Shown one piece after another: positions 1-12,900 of a stretch of 64,000 nucleotides of DNA. The stretch is from Zonotrichia leucophrys gambelii. Lineage: Eukaryota; Chordata; Aves; Passeriformes; Passerellidae. Made by a program: the position numbers and the translations under genes. The stretch is taken from positions 1,984,001 through 2,048,000 of the forward strand of contig NC_088175.1 of NCBI RefSeq assembly GCF_028769735.1, written 5' to 3'. The notes below the pieces were generated by a model. That model worked only from the letters and a program-made list of their open reading frames with translations. It made no database searches and was not told where the DNA came from. How positions within the stretch are numbered: the stretch's first letter is position 1; the number at the start of each line of letters is the position of its first letter.

Positions 1-361
1 TAATAAATATCTCTGTGGCTGCCTGTGCTCTGGCTGATGTCCTGCTGTGGGAGCCTGCTGCTTTCAGTCCCAGGACTATCATCATCTTTCTCTCCTTCTT
101 GTCTGATTGCAGGAAGCAGTCTTGAGCTTTCTGTAGTGCTGATCAAATTTTCTATGTGTGGAATACCATTTTATTTGATTATTTTGTTGGTTTTTTTCCT
201 TCCCTCCACTGACATCCAGAGTAGGTTTTCTATCTTACCTACCCTGTTTAGCATACTTTTTTACTGCTATTATAATTTGTTTTTCAGTCACAGGTTTGGC
301 TTGAATGCAGGATATGTTTTTCTTCACTAGCTAACATTTTTGGTCATTCTCTAAATTTCAG
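1..361 (+). other. 3' part of a SYNE2 intron (upstream of exon 1)
   Basis: Non-coding, T-rich sequence ending in a normal acceptor (AG at 360-361). An open frame at 25-330 is hydrophobic, low in complexity and unlike the rod. It has no splice support and I treat it as chance. No repeat recognised. Confidence 0.8.
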
Positions 362-960
362 ATGCTGCAAAGATGCATATTAGAACAGATTGAAGAGTGC
401 AAACAATTGGAACACCTGGACAGTTCAGCAGGAGATGAAGTTAATCCATTAGACCTGCAAGCTGCAAGAAAAGTTATAATTAACTGTCAGAAGCAGCTTG
501 AAGAAATGCGCCATAAAATGCAGATCCGTGAGGCTGTCCTTAAAGATCTGGAAACTTTTATGGCCTCCCTGAAGAGGATCCAATCTTCCATCACATCTCT
601 CCCAGATCCCCCAGATCAACCTGAAATGCAGGGAAAAGCTTTGAGGGAGGCTGCACAGGAAGTTTCTCATCTGGCAGAAGAGGCCAAAAGGCTGGATGAG
701 CGCCTGATGAGTGTTAATATCGGTCTTGAAGATGCTGATCATGGGAGACAGACTTGGTGTGAAAAACTTGTTCAGGCTTTATCTAAAAAGCTAAATGCCA
801 TTTATGATCCCTCAAGAGAGCAGGTGCCTGCAGAAGAAAAAGACTTACACAAGACTTTTTCCAGAAAAAACAGTGAACTCCTTAAAACCATTCAGGATCT
901 CCGGGACAGAATCAACAAAATAGGCTTGAAGGATCCAACAATTCCAGCTATTCAGAAAAG
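362..960 (+). CDS. SYNE2 exon 1 of window
   Basis: 599 nt, enters phase 0 and leaves two bases (AG) for the next exon. Acceptor AG at 360-361, donor GTAAAT at 961. It encodes about 200 residues of coiled coil (begins [15 protein letters not shown], ends IPAIQKR) covering close to two spectrin-like repeats. The length is large for this gene. The first ATG is simply the first codon after the acceptor and is not a translation start. The following 638-bp intron has only a short TATC microsatellite. Confidence 0.93.
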
Positions 961-3900
961 GTAAATTATTTTTTAAAGCTCTTCTAATTTCATAATTTCA
1001 GTGGAATCAGCCTGGGTCCTCTCTGCAGAACACTGAAATTTGAAGTATCTGTAGACAGTAGCTGTGAGTTTGTTTTATTTGCTCCATCACAACCTTAAAA
1101 AGGAAGACTTCTCCATTTTTTTTCTTTCAAACTCCTATGTATCTATCTATGTATCTATCTATCTATTTGAAGCAGTATTGAGGAAGAAAAAATAGGAGAT
1201 GGGTTATTGTGATTTTAGTTTTCAGTAAGAAAACTGTCAGACAGGGAGATGGGTTCCCTTGCTAGGCAGTGATGCCTCTGATCTGAAACTCTGCAGGGTA
1301 AGATGGACAGACTGCACTTGCCTTTTAATACAAATTAATTTCACTGTGTTCATACAGACCCAGCCGGCCTTCAGATTTTGGATTATTTTCTCACAGTGTT
1401 GAGGTCAGCATAACTCATCTGAGGGCCTGTGTTAGATTACATGAATTGAAGACCAAATTAGACTTTTTATGATGTCATTTAATACAATATGTGGAGCTCA
1501 GGATGAATTTCTAGGGAACTTAATAATTACATTGTGAACCAAATCAAAGGCTTACTTTAATATAAGGCTGTATTTCTTTTTTTTTTTTTCTAATAAAGGA
1601 TAAAATCATTAACAGAATTGGAAAAGGAATTGGATCGTGCTGCTGCTGAAATGAAATCTCTGCAAGAAATTGCTAATAAGCTCCCACAGATCAATGAGGA
1701 GAAAGCAGAGGAAGCAAATGAGCAGTGCAGAGTTACAGAGAGGTTATGGGAGGATACAAAGCTCTTGCTTGCTGAATGGTAAGGAGGAAAATTGCATTTT
1801 AAAGTAATATTGTTCAAGTAAGAAGTTTGCTTGTGAAATCAAACAGAAAAAAAGCCCTAGACTAGACCTTAAAGGTACAGTGGAGACATAAACTATCATT
1901 AAGCCAAGAATTGCACGTGGAAGTTTGCAGCCAAAGCTAATTAATTTTGCATATTTTAAAAGCATCACAGTCCCATCATTTAGCAGGTATGCAGTGATGT
2001 GTTGGACTTAATTGGCATCCAGGAGAAAACCTGGCTGCTGTAGGGAATGCTGTGTCTTCTGTAGTTGCTGTGAATTTCCTGCCAGCACTCTGAAAAGGAA
2101 GAGACAAACCGAAACAAATGGAAAAGGACAGCTGGGAAAACAGCAAAATAAAGGGAGCTTGGTTTGATAATTCTGTGAGAGAGGGGACTGAGAGAGGCTG
2201 TGGTTGATTGCCCAGGGCATCTGCGCTTCAAATATGGTTTTTGAAGATGCCCAGAGGTTTTGCAAGTACTGGCACAGTTCTGGTTAATTCTCATGGCTTG
2301 CACAGGTGGGAGTAACCTGTTTTCATACCCCACTGAAGGATGGGCTGGTATCCACCATCCAAGCTGCTGTGAGCTCTGCTGCATGTGATATTTCAGTTTA
2401 CTGTGGCTGAGCTCACCTCTCAGGTGGAGAGGATCATATGAACACAGCTGCTCATCACAGCCAAATGTGGATCAGAGGCATTTGATGGTGAAGGGCATTT
2501 CTGATTCCAAAAACTGTCTGGATACCACACAGGTATCACACATTATTGCAGGATTTAAGACTGGTACAGTTAATCTCTCCTTTTCTCTCATCCCAGCCTG
2601 TTTGTCAAACTTCCCACATGTGTGAATACAGGAGAAGAGAGCAGATAGGAGGTTGAGGCTGCAGGTTTGTGCTTAGGCCATAAATAATGCATCTCTTTTT
2701 AATAGCCAGGAGCAGTGTGCAAGAGTTCTGGAGCTCCTGAAGCAGTATCAAAGCTGCAAAACGAGTCTGACCAGCATCATCCAGAAACAGGAGATTGTGC
2801 TTTCCCAGCAAACTTCTTACATGGGGAAGGAGAATTTGAACAGACTGATAGCAAAGGTAAGTAGCAAGAACTTAGTGGAAAGGAAAGAAAAGCCTTTCCT
2901 GGGAGCATTCAGATGCAGGGTTGCCCTTGTACCTTCAGCCTTCAGGGCAGATGTTAAGGCCCTGCTTTCACTTTGGCTTCCAAAATACCTTTAGGGACTC
3001 CATATTTTTTGTTTTAAGTAGGTTTAAGGTTGTTTTTTCGTAGTGAATCAGTCTTGTTAATGGAGAGGGATTAAAAACATTAAACCAAACCCCATGGAAG
3101 AGCTAGTATCCAGTATGAAGATGAGATTAAGTCCTGTCCTTTTGCTCCAAGCTGTCTGTGACAGAGTTAAACATTTGCATTAGCTTTTACATTACTTGAT
3201 GAGCTACTCTTGCTGAATGAGCAGGTACTTCTGGACACCTCTTCATTTAGTTTAAAGCTTTCCACCTTTTCCGTCAGAAATGTGACAGCCAGCTGCTTGG
3301 CTAAGTGAATACAGCTACTGGAGTAGTTGTCCATGGTTAACAGCTTAGTGAGCAGCAGCATGGCCATCATGATCATTTTACTACACAGGTTTCACATATC
3401 CTGGATGATGTAACTGGTTGTTCAGATCCTCTTTTTAGGCTTTCTGATGAGGCATCACCCATAGCATCCAGGAGAGTTTGCTCACAGGCAGTGCCTGGGC
3501 TGGTTAGATTGAAGAAGGAATGTGAGTGGTGTTTCCTGAGGCAATGGGATGGTGTCTGCTTGTGCCAGCCCCCTTTAGCTGAGGCAGGGTCACTTCTTGG
3601 TCCCTCCAGTGAGACTTGGGGCACTTTGTATCACCTGGGCTCCTGCTGCAAGGGGGGCATTGCTGCATATCCCAGCCCCTGCTTTATGGAGATCCCTCTC
3701 TGGGAACAGCCCTCCCTCCTCACCCTGGGCTCTGCAATTCCCACTCCCAGAGCTCTGGTCTGAAATTGCTGTGGCACAGCCCAGGCATGTCCTTGAGTGC
3801 TCATGATTTGTTATATAGAATGATGCAAAATAATAGCAGGGAAAGTTCTCTGCTTTGTTCTGGTTTGTCAGAACAGCTCTGCCATCCCTCCCCTGAGCTC

Positions 3901-6900
3901 AGTGCCCAGTGGGGTCGGTATGGGAAGAAGTAATTTCCCAGGATGTCTGTGGGAAATAAGGAGAGAGCTGTTCACATCCAAGTGCCTGGCACTAGAGGTC
4001 AGTGTTTCTTTTCCAGGAAGCTTCCATGTTGTTTGTAAACACTGACATTCCAATGAAACACAAAGAAACAGCTTGGTGTTTAAATAGAAAGTAGGAGAAG
4101 GAGACGTTTCACTTTCTGGCTGTGACATATTTTGACAGTGTCTGTGTTTAAATCAGATTTTAGCTTTTTTCTGTAAATAGTTCAAAACCTGGGGTTCAGA
4201 ATGCAGTTGTAATAGTATCTCAGATTATTATCACACTCTGCATTGTTTATCTCTGTAATCAAGGTTCTGTGTGTGGATGTACAGTCCACTTGGATCTGGC
4301 ACTTAGGACTTCAAAAGCAAACTGTGGTTTTGGCTCTCTTAGAAATAAATTATCCATATTCCCACTCCGCTGTTCTGCAGCCAATAACAGAATGATATGG
4401 ATTTCTAACAGGGAAATATTCCTGTCAGCATGGCAGGGGTAGAACAACACAGAATGCATTCCTAGTCTCATCATATTGTATAAAATAGATTATTTTATGT
4501 AATGCTGTTGTTTCTCTAAGCAAAAAAAAAACAACAAACCAGCAAATCAGTTTAAAAATATTTTGCTGAATAAAAAATCATAAGCAAATATGCTCACAAA
4601 TATCCATGTGGTTTTTTTTCACAGATTGAAGAGGCAAAAGAGGAATTTAATGATCACTCTGAAGATGTAGACAAAATAAATCAAATCTGCAAAAACCTGC
4701 AATTCCAGCTGAATAAAATGAGAAGCTTTGAGGAGCCTCCGTTCGAGAATGAGGCTAACATTATTGTGGACAGATGGCTGGATGTATGTAAAAAGTAAAT
4801 TATCAGGGTGGTCTTATCTGTTATGCATTATAGTAATTGATTCTGATGTGGGTGTAATATTTCAAATAAATTAAGTGCAATATGGCAGGGATTCTTAAGA
4901 GATAAATCCAAGTGTTTACCAGAGCAAAGCTTGCAGAGTGTCTATGGATGTAATGTTTGTGATCTCTCAGGTAATTTATATTGTCTGTACTCCTTGGGAG
5001 AAAATAATTCTAGAAAATGCAGAAAAGGCAATATTTGTGTTTTCTGCATGAATCTGTAAGCTTCCATAACAACTTCTATGGATTTAGACTTTGGAGACAA
5101 ATCTGGAAAATTGTAGTGCTGGTGCTTTAGGTGGGAAATGTTTGCCACTGTCGATCTAAGCAGTGCATCAATACTGAGATTAAATGGTATTTACTGGGAG
5201 AAGATAAACATTAATGAGCAAGGCTCCTTCCTAAACCTGCCTTAAAACTGGCAAGCTGCTGTTGTGATTGGTATGTTTGGTGACATGTGTGGCAGGGATT
5301 TAAGTATCTTCTCCATGACCAGTTCACTGTGAAGACACGAGATTTTTTTTCCCCCCCATTTTCTGCTCTTATTTTTGTGGGTGATTTCATCTCATTCCAT
5401 TTTTCTTGTGCTGCTTTTGCTTTTGGAATATAACTCAACATTTTTTGAAATCTGTGTGTGTTTTCTGCCTATCAATCTAATGGTAGATCAATGAAAAGAC
5501 CGAAAATTACTGTGATAATTTGGGGAGAGCTCAGGCTTTGTGGGACAAACTCCTGAACTTATCTGGCACAATTGAAGCTTGGGCAGATGAAGAGCTCAAG
5601 AATGCAGAAGACAATTGCCTGACTGAGGAGTACCTTGCTCAGTTGAAGGTAATTTAAATGGCAATTTTTTGCCTTTTCTTTATACTATATTATACTATGG
5701 GTTTTGGGCTATAAACATGATCGTTGCATAGATAAACCAGGAGAGGAAGTTGTAACATTTGCAGTTGTATTTGCATGGGTGGTTGCACTAAGGATGTTGC
5801 CTTTATTTGGGGATGCAGGTCTTGGAAAACTAATGCACAGATAGTGTATGTGTGTAGTTAATGGTTTTCAATCAATGCAACACTGCAAATGCTGTACAGA
5901 GATGGAGCAAAGAGAAGGCCTGTGATGCTGAAGCCTGGAGTGCAGCAGTACACAGAGAAAGAAAAGAGTGTGTATATCCTAATGATCAGTTTTCCAGGAG
6001 AAGTGGCCTGTCAGTGAAGATGCTGGAGCCTCTGGGACAGCTGTGCTTTGCCCAGCTCAAGGAGAGGTCTCAGAGGTGGTTTGTTTATTTTCCCCCTGTG
6101 TTCCTCACTGTAACTTATTGTAGCCTCAGCAGAGAGTGGCTGCAGAGCATCTCCAGGGGCTGCACATGGGCAGGCAGCAGCAGAGCCTGGGCTGCCTGTG
6201 CCCCTTTGGCACAGATTATAATGTTACTTCTTGGTGTCAGGGTGCAGCTGGGTATAAAAACACATGCACTAGGTCTGTGCCATTGAAAGCTTCATATACG
6301 GGGGTGAATATTTGATTTTCTAACTTCAGGGCCAAAATGGAGCAGCTGTGCTGCATCATTGTGGTCATAACCAGTGTCTATTAAGCAAAAATATTTTCCT
6401 GCTTGAAATTGAGTGATTGAGACATAAATATATAAATACATCTCATATCCTCTTGTTTGAAAATTTGCAAGCAGTTTTTTCTCAGTGTTTACAAGCTACA
6501 AATGGCCTGGTGTTTATTATGGTTGTTTGCAGCTTTCTTCCTACTGTTAGCACTGCTCATTTGTTTTAGTTTGCAGAGAAGTGAAAAGCCAAGGTGCTCT
6601 TTGTGTATGGATCTTCACCAGGAAACAGTGGATATCCACTGTGCAGCAGTGGATATTTTGTCACATCATTGTTGTCTCTACCATTGTATTGTCAGAATTT
6701 TCCTGGAGTAGTTTAGGTCCCTGGAGGCTGCAGTAAAATGCACCAGCTGGAAAATGCATCTTTAGGGCCATTTTGTTACCTGGAAACTGCTCAAGTCCAG
6801 CATGATGTGGCTGTGCCCCCAGTGTGACTCTTCTCCTCCTCAGGAAGGGCTGTGCTGGAGGTGGCTACAGTAAGGTTATTCTGCTGCTTCCTTCTGAGAG

Positions 6901-9900
6901 ATAAGTCTCAAAAGAGGAGAGAGAAGAGGGCAAGAGACACAGAAACCACATTCCCCTGAGCAATTATTATAAAGCAGAATAGAAAGAGAGAAAACTGAAC
7001 TCAATGCGCGTCTGAATTTTTGTAAAACGATTCCAAGTCCAGAGGGCATCAGGTTCATTTATCACTTTATTATTATTCCTTTTATTGATCCTGAAACACC
7101 TCTGCATTGATACCCCCAGAAAGACCCCCAACTGTTACAATGTGTATCAGATTACACAGGGTTGAAACCCAGGGTCCTTTGTGAGCTCTGGTGCATGTTT
7201 TTTCAGGGAGACTGTCACAAAAGAAAAGAGCAGTGCATTATTGGACTGTGTATTTAAGGATAATTTCAGTATATATAAAAAATGTGAGAGAAGTTCTGCT
7301 TTCCCCTGTAGCCTGTATGCAAATGCAAACTCTTTTAAGGGCTGCATCACATGAATGGGTTTTGATGATTGCTTTTACAGAGACTACAAAAGGAAGGCTT
7401 GTCCTCAGGGAGCTTGGAATATCGATTTGGGAATATGAGACAATGTCATTATCCTGTTCAAAAGTTGAAGCTGGCATTTTACCTTCACATCACTGACTTA
7501 TTCCAAAATACATTCAAATGAGTGGAGGTCTTTTCATATGCAAAGGATTTACATTTAAAAAGTGCTTACAGCCTGTGTTGTATTTTATCACTTCCATACC
7601 AAAGCACATGCCATCACGATGCCGATTCTTGACTTGAAATCTATGGCATCTGAAAATATCCCTTTTAGTAGAAGCAGCAAGACATAAATGCAAAATTAAA
7701 ATTATTTTCCTGCAAATTTACTTGAAGCAAAATAATTAAGATTCTTAAATATATGCTAAATTTGCATTATCAGCTTCTTTGCCTGGGAAACAGGGTGTTT
7801 CTGACTCAAATACAAAAAATGCTTAATTGCAAAAATAAAAATCAGGAAATGAACAAATGGTGTCACCTCTATATACCAAAATGTATAATCAGAATATTTT
7901 AATATAATTTTCTGTTGGAGGGAAGCACAGTTACCAATGTGTTTTTTCCACCTTTAGGCATGCTTACGGGCCCAAGAGCAGAAACTCCAGAAATTTGACA
8001 ACACGGTGGCTGAGATAGAAGAGCTTCTGAATAGTAATGAACCTCCATTGGAGCTACAGGTACAGAGGAGCTTTTACAGCTGATACACCAGTCCTCCTTA
8101 CTACAGCCCTACTTCTAGTACTGCCTTTGCCACAATCAGTTACTGCTTTTACTTTATATCTGCTCAAGGAGAGTTGGAGGCATTTAGTTGCCAGTGGGCA
8201 GTGGTATTTCATTTGTGGTATCTCTCAGGCTGCTAAAGGTTGGTAGAACCAAACCTGTCGTTTTAAACACAAAGGTCTCGCTCATTTCTGAGCCTTTTTA
8301 GGCCTTTGCCCCTGCCCCAAGAGGCTGATATCAGTAATATCTGGTGTTTAGCTGGTGGTCAGCAGGGCACAATGGACCTCATCACCCCTTCGGGGATCCC
8401 AGTAACTCAGCTTTACTGACTGTCCATTTTAAACTCCACCTTTGCCTGGACAATGTAGCTTGGTAATGTGGAGTTTCTTACACAGAGTGGTATTTTCCTT
8501 TGGAGTATCACAAGGAAATCTTCATCTTTCTGTGTTAACTTCACACAGCAAAGAATAAAGTCTTGTTTAAGACTGTGTTAGTTTGATCCTGTAGCAGTTC
8601 TATAATCACCCTCTCACAGTGTCTGTCAGATGCACCTTGAGCTTGACCCTGTTGAGCTATTTCTGTGTTTATCCTCAGCAGGCAGTGAGCTCTGAGGAGT
8701 TTCACTGGGTGAAGTGATCTAAGGAGCTTAGGGAAGGACTCAGCAACCTTGTGCTGTGCGTGCTGTGCTCCTCGAGAGCGCCCCGAGTCCCTGGGCTGGG
8801 GTCCCACCCAGCTGCTGCCATGCAAGTCAAGGATGAGGTTCAGCACCTGTTGCTCCTTAGTGAATAGTCTCAAGCCAGAGCTCCCAGCCTCTCTGCTGGC
8901 CTTTTTTTTGGTTATTGTGGGGAATTTCCCCCAGTGGAATCACTGTAGGAGCTTTTGTTACAGAGAGAGCTGCAACCCTCTGTTTCATGGCAGCTGAAGC
9001 TCAGAGTAGGCACTGGAGAGATTGATAAATAAAATAGAACAGCACCAGTAAAACTACTAATAAAGATGAGCTGAGATCACTCCTCCTCAGAAAAGCAATA
9101 CTTAAATGTTTTTCAATTTCTGGAGTGGGAGGGAAACAAATCAAAACAAAATGTAATTGAAACATCTGGACTTCAGACCACTTAATTTCTTTTTATGTCT
9201 GCCATAGATTTTTGTAATATTCTGAGAAATCAATCCAGTATAATTGATGTATGTTTATTTCCAATTTTAAGGTCATCAGATCATCTGTTGTGCAGAAAAT
9301 GGAGCTAATAAAAGAGCTCTTGTCAGCCAAGAGGGGAACCAGTGAACTCACCGTGAATACAGCAGAGCTGAAAGGAGACCTTGATCTGGCCAAGACACAG
9401 ATTGGAATGACTGAATCCCTCCTCAAAGCTTTATCTCCTTCAGACACCTTAGAGATCTTTACTAAACTAGAGGTAGCATGCCACAGATTGTGTATATTTT
9501 ATACATTTGTTCATAATTTCTCTCTTGGTCAAGTGTTCATAAGTGTTCATCCTGTGTAAATTGTAGACTGCTGGAATAACTCAAGTGAAGAGCCTGGCTT
9601 GAATATTTCCTTAAGCTGCCAGAAACATAGAAGAAAAGCCTCTTTTTCCTGGAATTCTCAGATATATTTAACCCTTGCAGCTGTTGGAAATGGTTAACCC
9701 CAGGCACAGCAGCAATATTGCCACCCAGGATATGTTCAGGCAGTAGTGCCTGTTTGGGTTGTCTGTTCTCCAGATCTGGGTAATACACAGAGGATGCCTT
9801 TGTGCCACCTGAGCCTGGCTGCAAGGGGAGCTCCCAGCAGACAATTTCAGCCTAATATTTGCTGAAACTCGAGCTTGGAGGCTTAGGCTGGCAAGGTTTA

Positions 9901-12900
9901 AACCTCCTGTGGAGCAGTGAGTGGATTATGTGCATTGTGGGTGTCAGACCTCTAGTGTTTGGGGCAGCGAAATCACAGCCCTGGAGGAAAGACAGTTTTT
10001 AATTAATTCTCTAGCTCCCTCTAAGTTACCTTTCAGCCCACAGGGTCTTGACAGACAGAACAAGGAATTTAGGGGGTGGAGTGATGCCTATGGCATTATA
10101 TGCTCTGGAAAATACAGTGGCACTATTCACATATCTATTCTGTGGGGTTATTTGTGCATACAGGTGTACACACATTGCTCAAGGAGAGTTTAGTGCTTAT
10201 ACTTTCCTAATGATGGCCTTGCTAATGCCAACATTTAAGAAATTTAAGAAATTACTTTGACACATAGGAAGGGCTAAACCTTTTTGCAAAACTCTAGTTT
10301 GTACTAAAGCAGCTCTGTACACTGAACTTCTGCTTGGCCCTCAAAACTTACTTTTTAAAACTTCTCCTGCTTTATTCTTTGTGTTTTTTTTACCTTAGGA
10401 GATACACCAGAAAATTCTGCAACAAGAGCACCTTGTGGCATTACTCCAGGAAGAGACAGATTGTCCTGATGTGGATGAATTAAATAAGCAGCTTAAATGT
10501 GTCACTGATTTATTCAATAGCAAGAAACATGTGCTTCAGGATCACTTTATGGGTGTTTTGAATCGTGAGTGAACACATTTTAATTATTTGCCTTTACAGG
10601 TTTGACCACCTCAATGACTTAAAGGTTGTGCAAGTGTCTGAAACTGTTTTGATATCCCAAACTGCTTCAAGGTTCTGAGCAAGATAAAGATTTGCAGAAA
10701 AATCGATTTTGATCCCAGAAAGCCACTCAGACTGAATCAAAGTATTTCTTATTTTTACATTAAAAAAATTAGATAAAAGAAGTGTAAAACATAATTCAGG
10801 AACAAATGTCAGAGTATTTAATTTAAAAGTACAGAAATCCAATGTTTTAATTTTTTCCAGTTGTTTTTTATCTAAAATTATTTACAAGAATAAACAGTGT
10901 TATTACTCTTTGCTTTAAGCAGACAGAGGATTATGCAGGTGGGAAATCTGGCCCAAAGATAATCTCATGTCTTCAAATGTTTTTAAATAGTATTAATCTG
11001 TGTGGAAATGAGAAAAGTTTCCACTTAGGCTATTCCAGGTCTTGTTTACCCAAACTGCTGGGTGTGTTAGCTAATGTTAGCTAAGAAAAATAAGAGCTGC
11101 AGCATTTTCAGTCACATGTTCTGTAGTAAAAAGCAACCTTTGACAGTAGCACTGATAAATGTAATTGTAAATTGTCTGAAATCTTCATGTTGAACAGGAT
11201 TTTCTTTTACAGAATGCAATTAATGAAAAAAATTGGAATGTCCCTTTTTTTTTCAGGTCAATGCAAGAATTTTAATGACTGGTTCAGCAGCACTCAGCTG
11301 TCTCTGAAGGACTGCTTTGAGCCCTCAGAAACAAAAGCCATACTGGAAGAAAGACTACAGAGGCTAAAGGTAAAGTATTAAAATATTGTAATTTCTAAAG
11401 CTGATTGTTCTTGCAGTGTTGCTCTTTTCACCTACAAGGCTATTCTTGGGACTGAATTCACCTGCAGTGGTTTTATAGCTGGAGGCTGGAAAAACATCTC
11501 ATGTTACTTAAAGCATTAGGAAAATAAGGGCAGTGAAAATAAAACTTAATTGAAATGAAGTGTCAGTGTTTAGGTTCAGACAACTTGGGCAAGTGAGAGG
11601 CAGGACAGTAGCTGATGAAAATCAGTGGACCTTGACCAAGTACTTCAGTGTGCAAGGCTGCAGAAAATCAAATATGTAGAGAGTAGCATGAAGTTCTGAC
11701 CCCCAATGGACTCAAATGTGAAAAAATTTGCATTTAATTTGTTGTAGCAAGATTTTCTCTCCAAATCAGACAGAATGAACAGAAAACAGATGGAAAAGCC
11801 ACAACATCTGCAAGAAGCAATCACAGTTAAGCAGCAGAAGGAGATAGAGTGATGTCAGTGCTACATTTGGATGCTGCTTGCCTGTTTCTGTGTGTACCAG
11901 TTCTGTAGAGAAAACGAGTCATCAATTCCACTTTCTCCTTATTTTACAAACAGCAGCTTTTCCATTTACATGTGCAAGAGTCAGCAAACTGGGAATTAAC
12001 ATAAATTCTTTTTTAGGAACTGAAATTGCTGGGAAAAAAATACTGGTGGAGATAACAGGAGCTGAAAAGCTCTTGTAACATAAATATCTATTACACTACA
12101 GCAAATCTGACAAATGGATCTTGTGTTTGTGTTCTTTTTCAGCATTTCCTGACATCTGAGGGCAGAGATAGAGACATCCAAGAGGTTAAAGCTTTACTGA
12201 ACAAAGTGAAGCCTTACCTGCCCAAAGCCAGCATTAACCACCTCAGCAGTCGTGTGAGGGATCAGGAGGCAGAGCTGCAGAGGTTGATCTCCAAATGTCA
12301 GAAAAGGGAACAGGAGCTTGGTGCCTCCCTCCAACATCTCAGCAGGTAGGGAGCTAATCTTGTGCCTGACATTTTAATCACAACTGGTATCAGATGATTC
12401 ATTATTAAACAGCCATAGGGAATGGCAAGCAACCCTTCTTTTTACAATAAATGGTATTTTAATCAAATGTTTTGTTGTAAGTTCCATGTGGGTTGTTTTT
12501 TCAATTTCATAGCAGACCTGTATGGAAACTATGGACAATTTCATTGTCATGAACAGAGATAGTTAAAATTAGGCTTATGTTTAAAATATTGCTTGATCAG
12601 ACATATTTCTGTTTATTTTTTTTAATAACATATGTTATTTTAATTTTATTTTAATAACATATTTCTGTCATTTTTTTAGCAAAACACTGCTGCCAGCAGG
12701 TTTTAGCCATATGATGCCTCTTGTTTTGACCTGAGTCTCTGTTTGTACCTCCTTTAGCCTTGAAGAAAGCAGCATGGCCTTGAAAGAATGGCTCTCTGCT
12801 CAGGAGGAAAAAGTGAAAGAGATCAATAAAGATGATACAGAACTTGAAGACATGTATAAAACACTATTAATGCAGAGGTATTGGGTTTTTTGGTCACTTT

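Noticed and set aside
1980..2384. 134-codon minus-strand open frame in intron 2
   Set aside because: Low similarity to anything I know, and the overlapping frame 2008-2265 is equally open; chance.
5861..6286. 141-codon plus-strand open frame in intron 5
   Set aside because: No flanking acceptor and donor in compatible phase, composition unlike the rod, no recognisable domain; chance frame.
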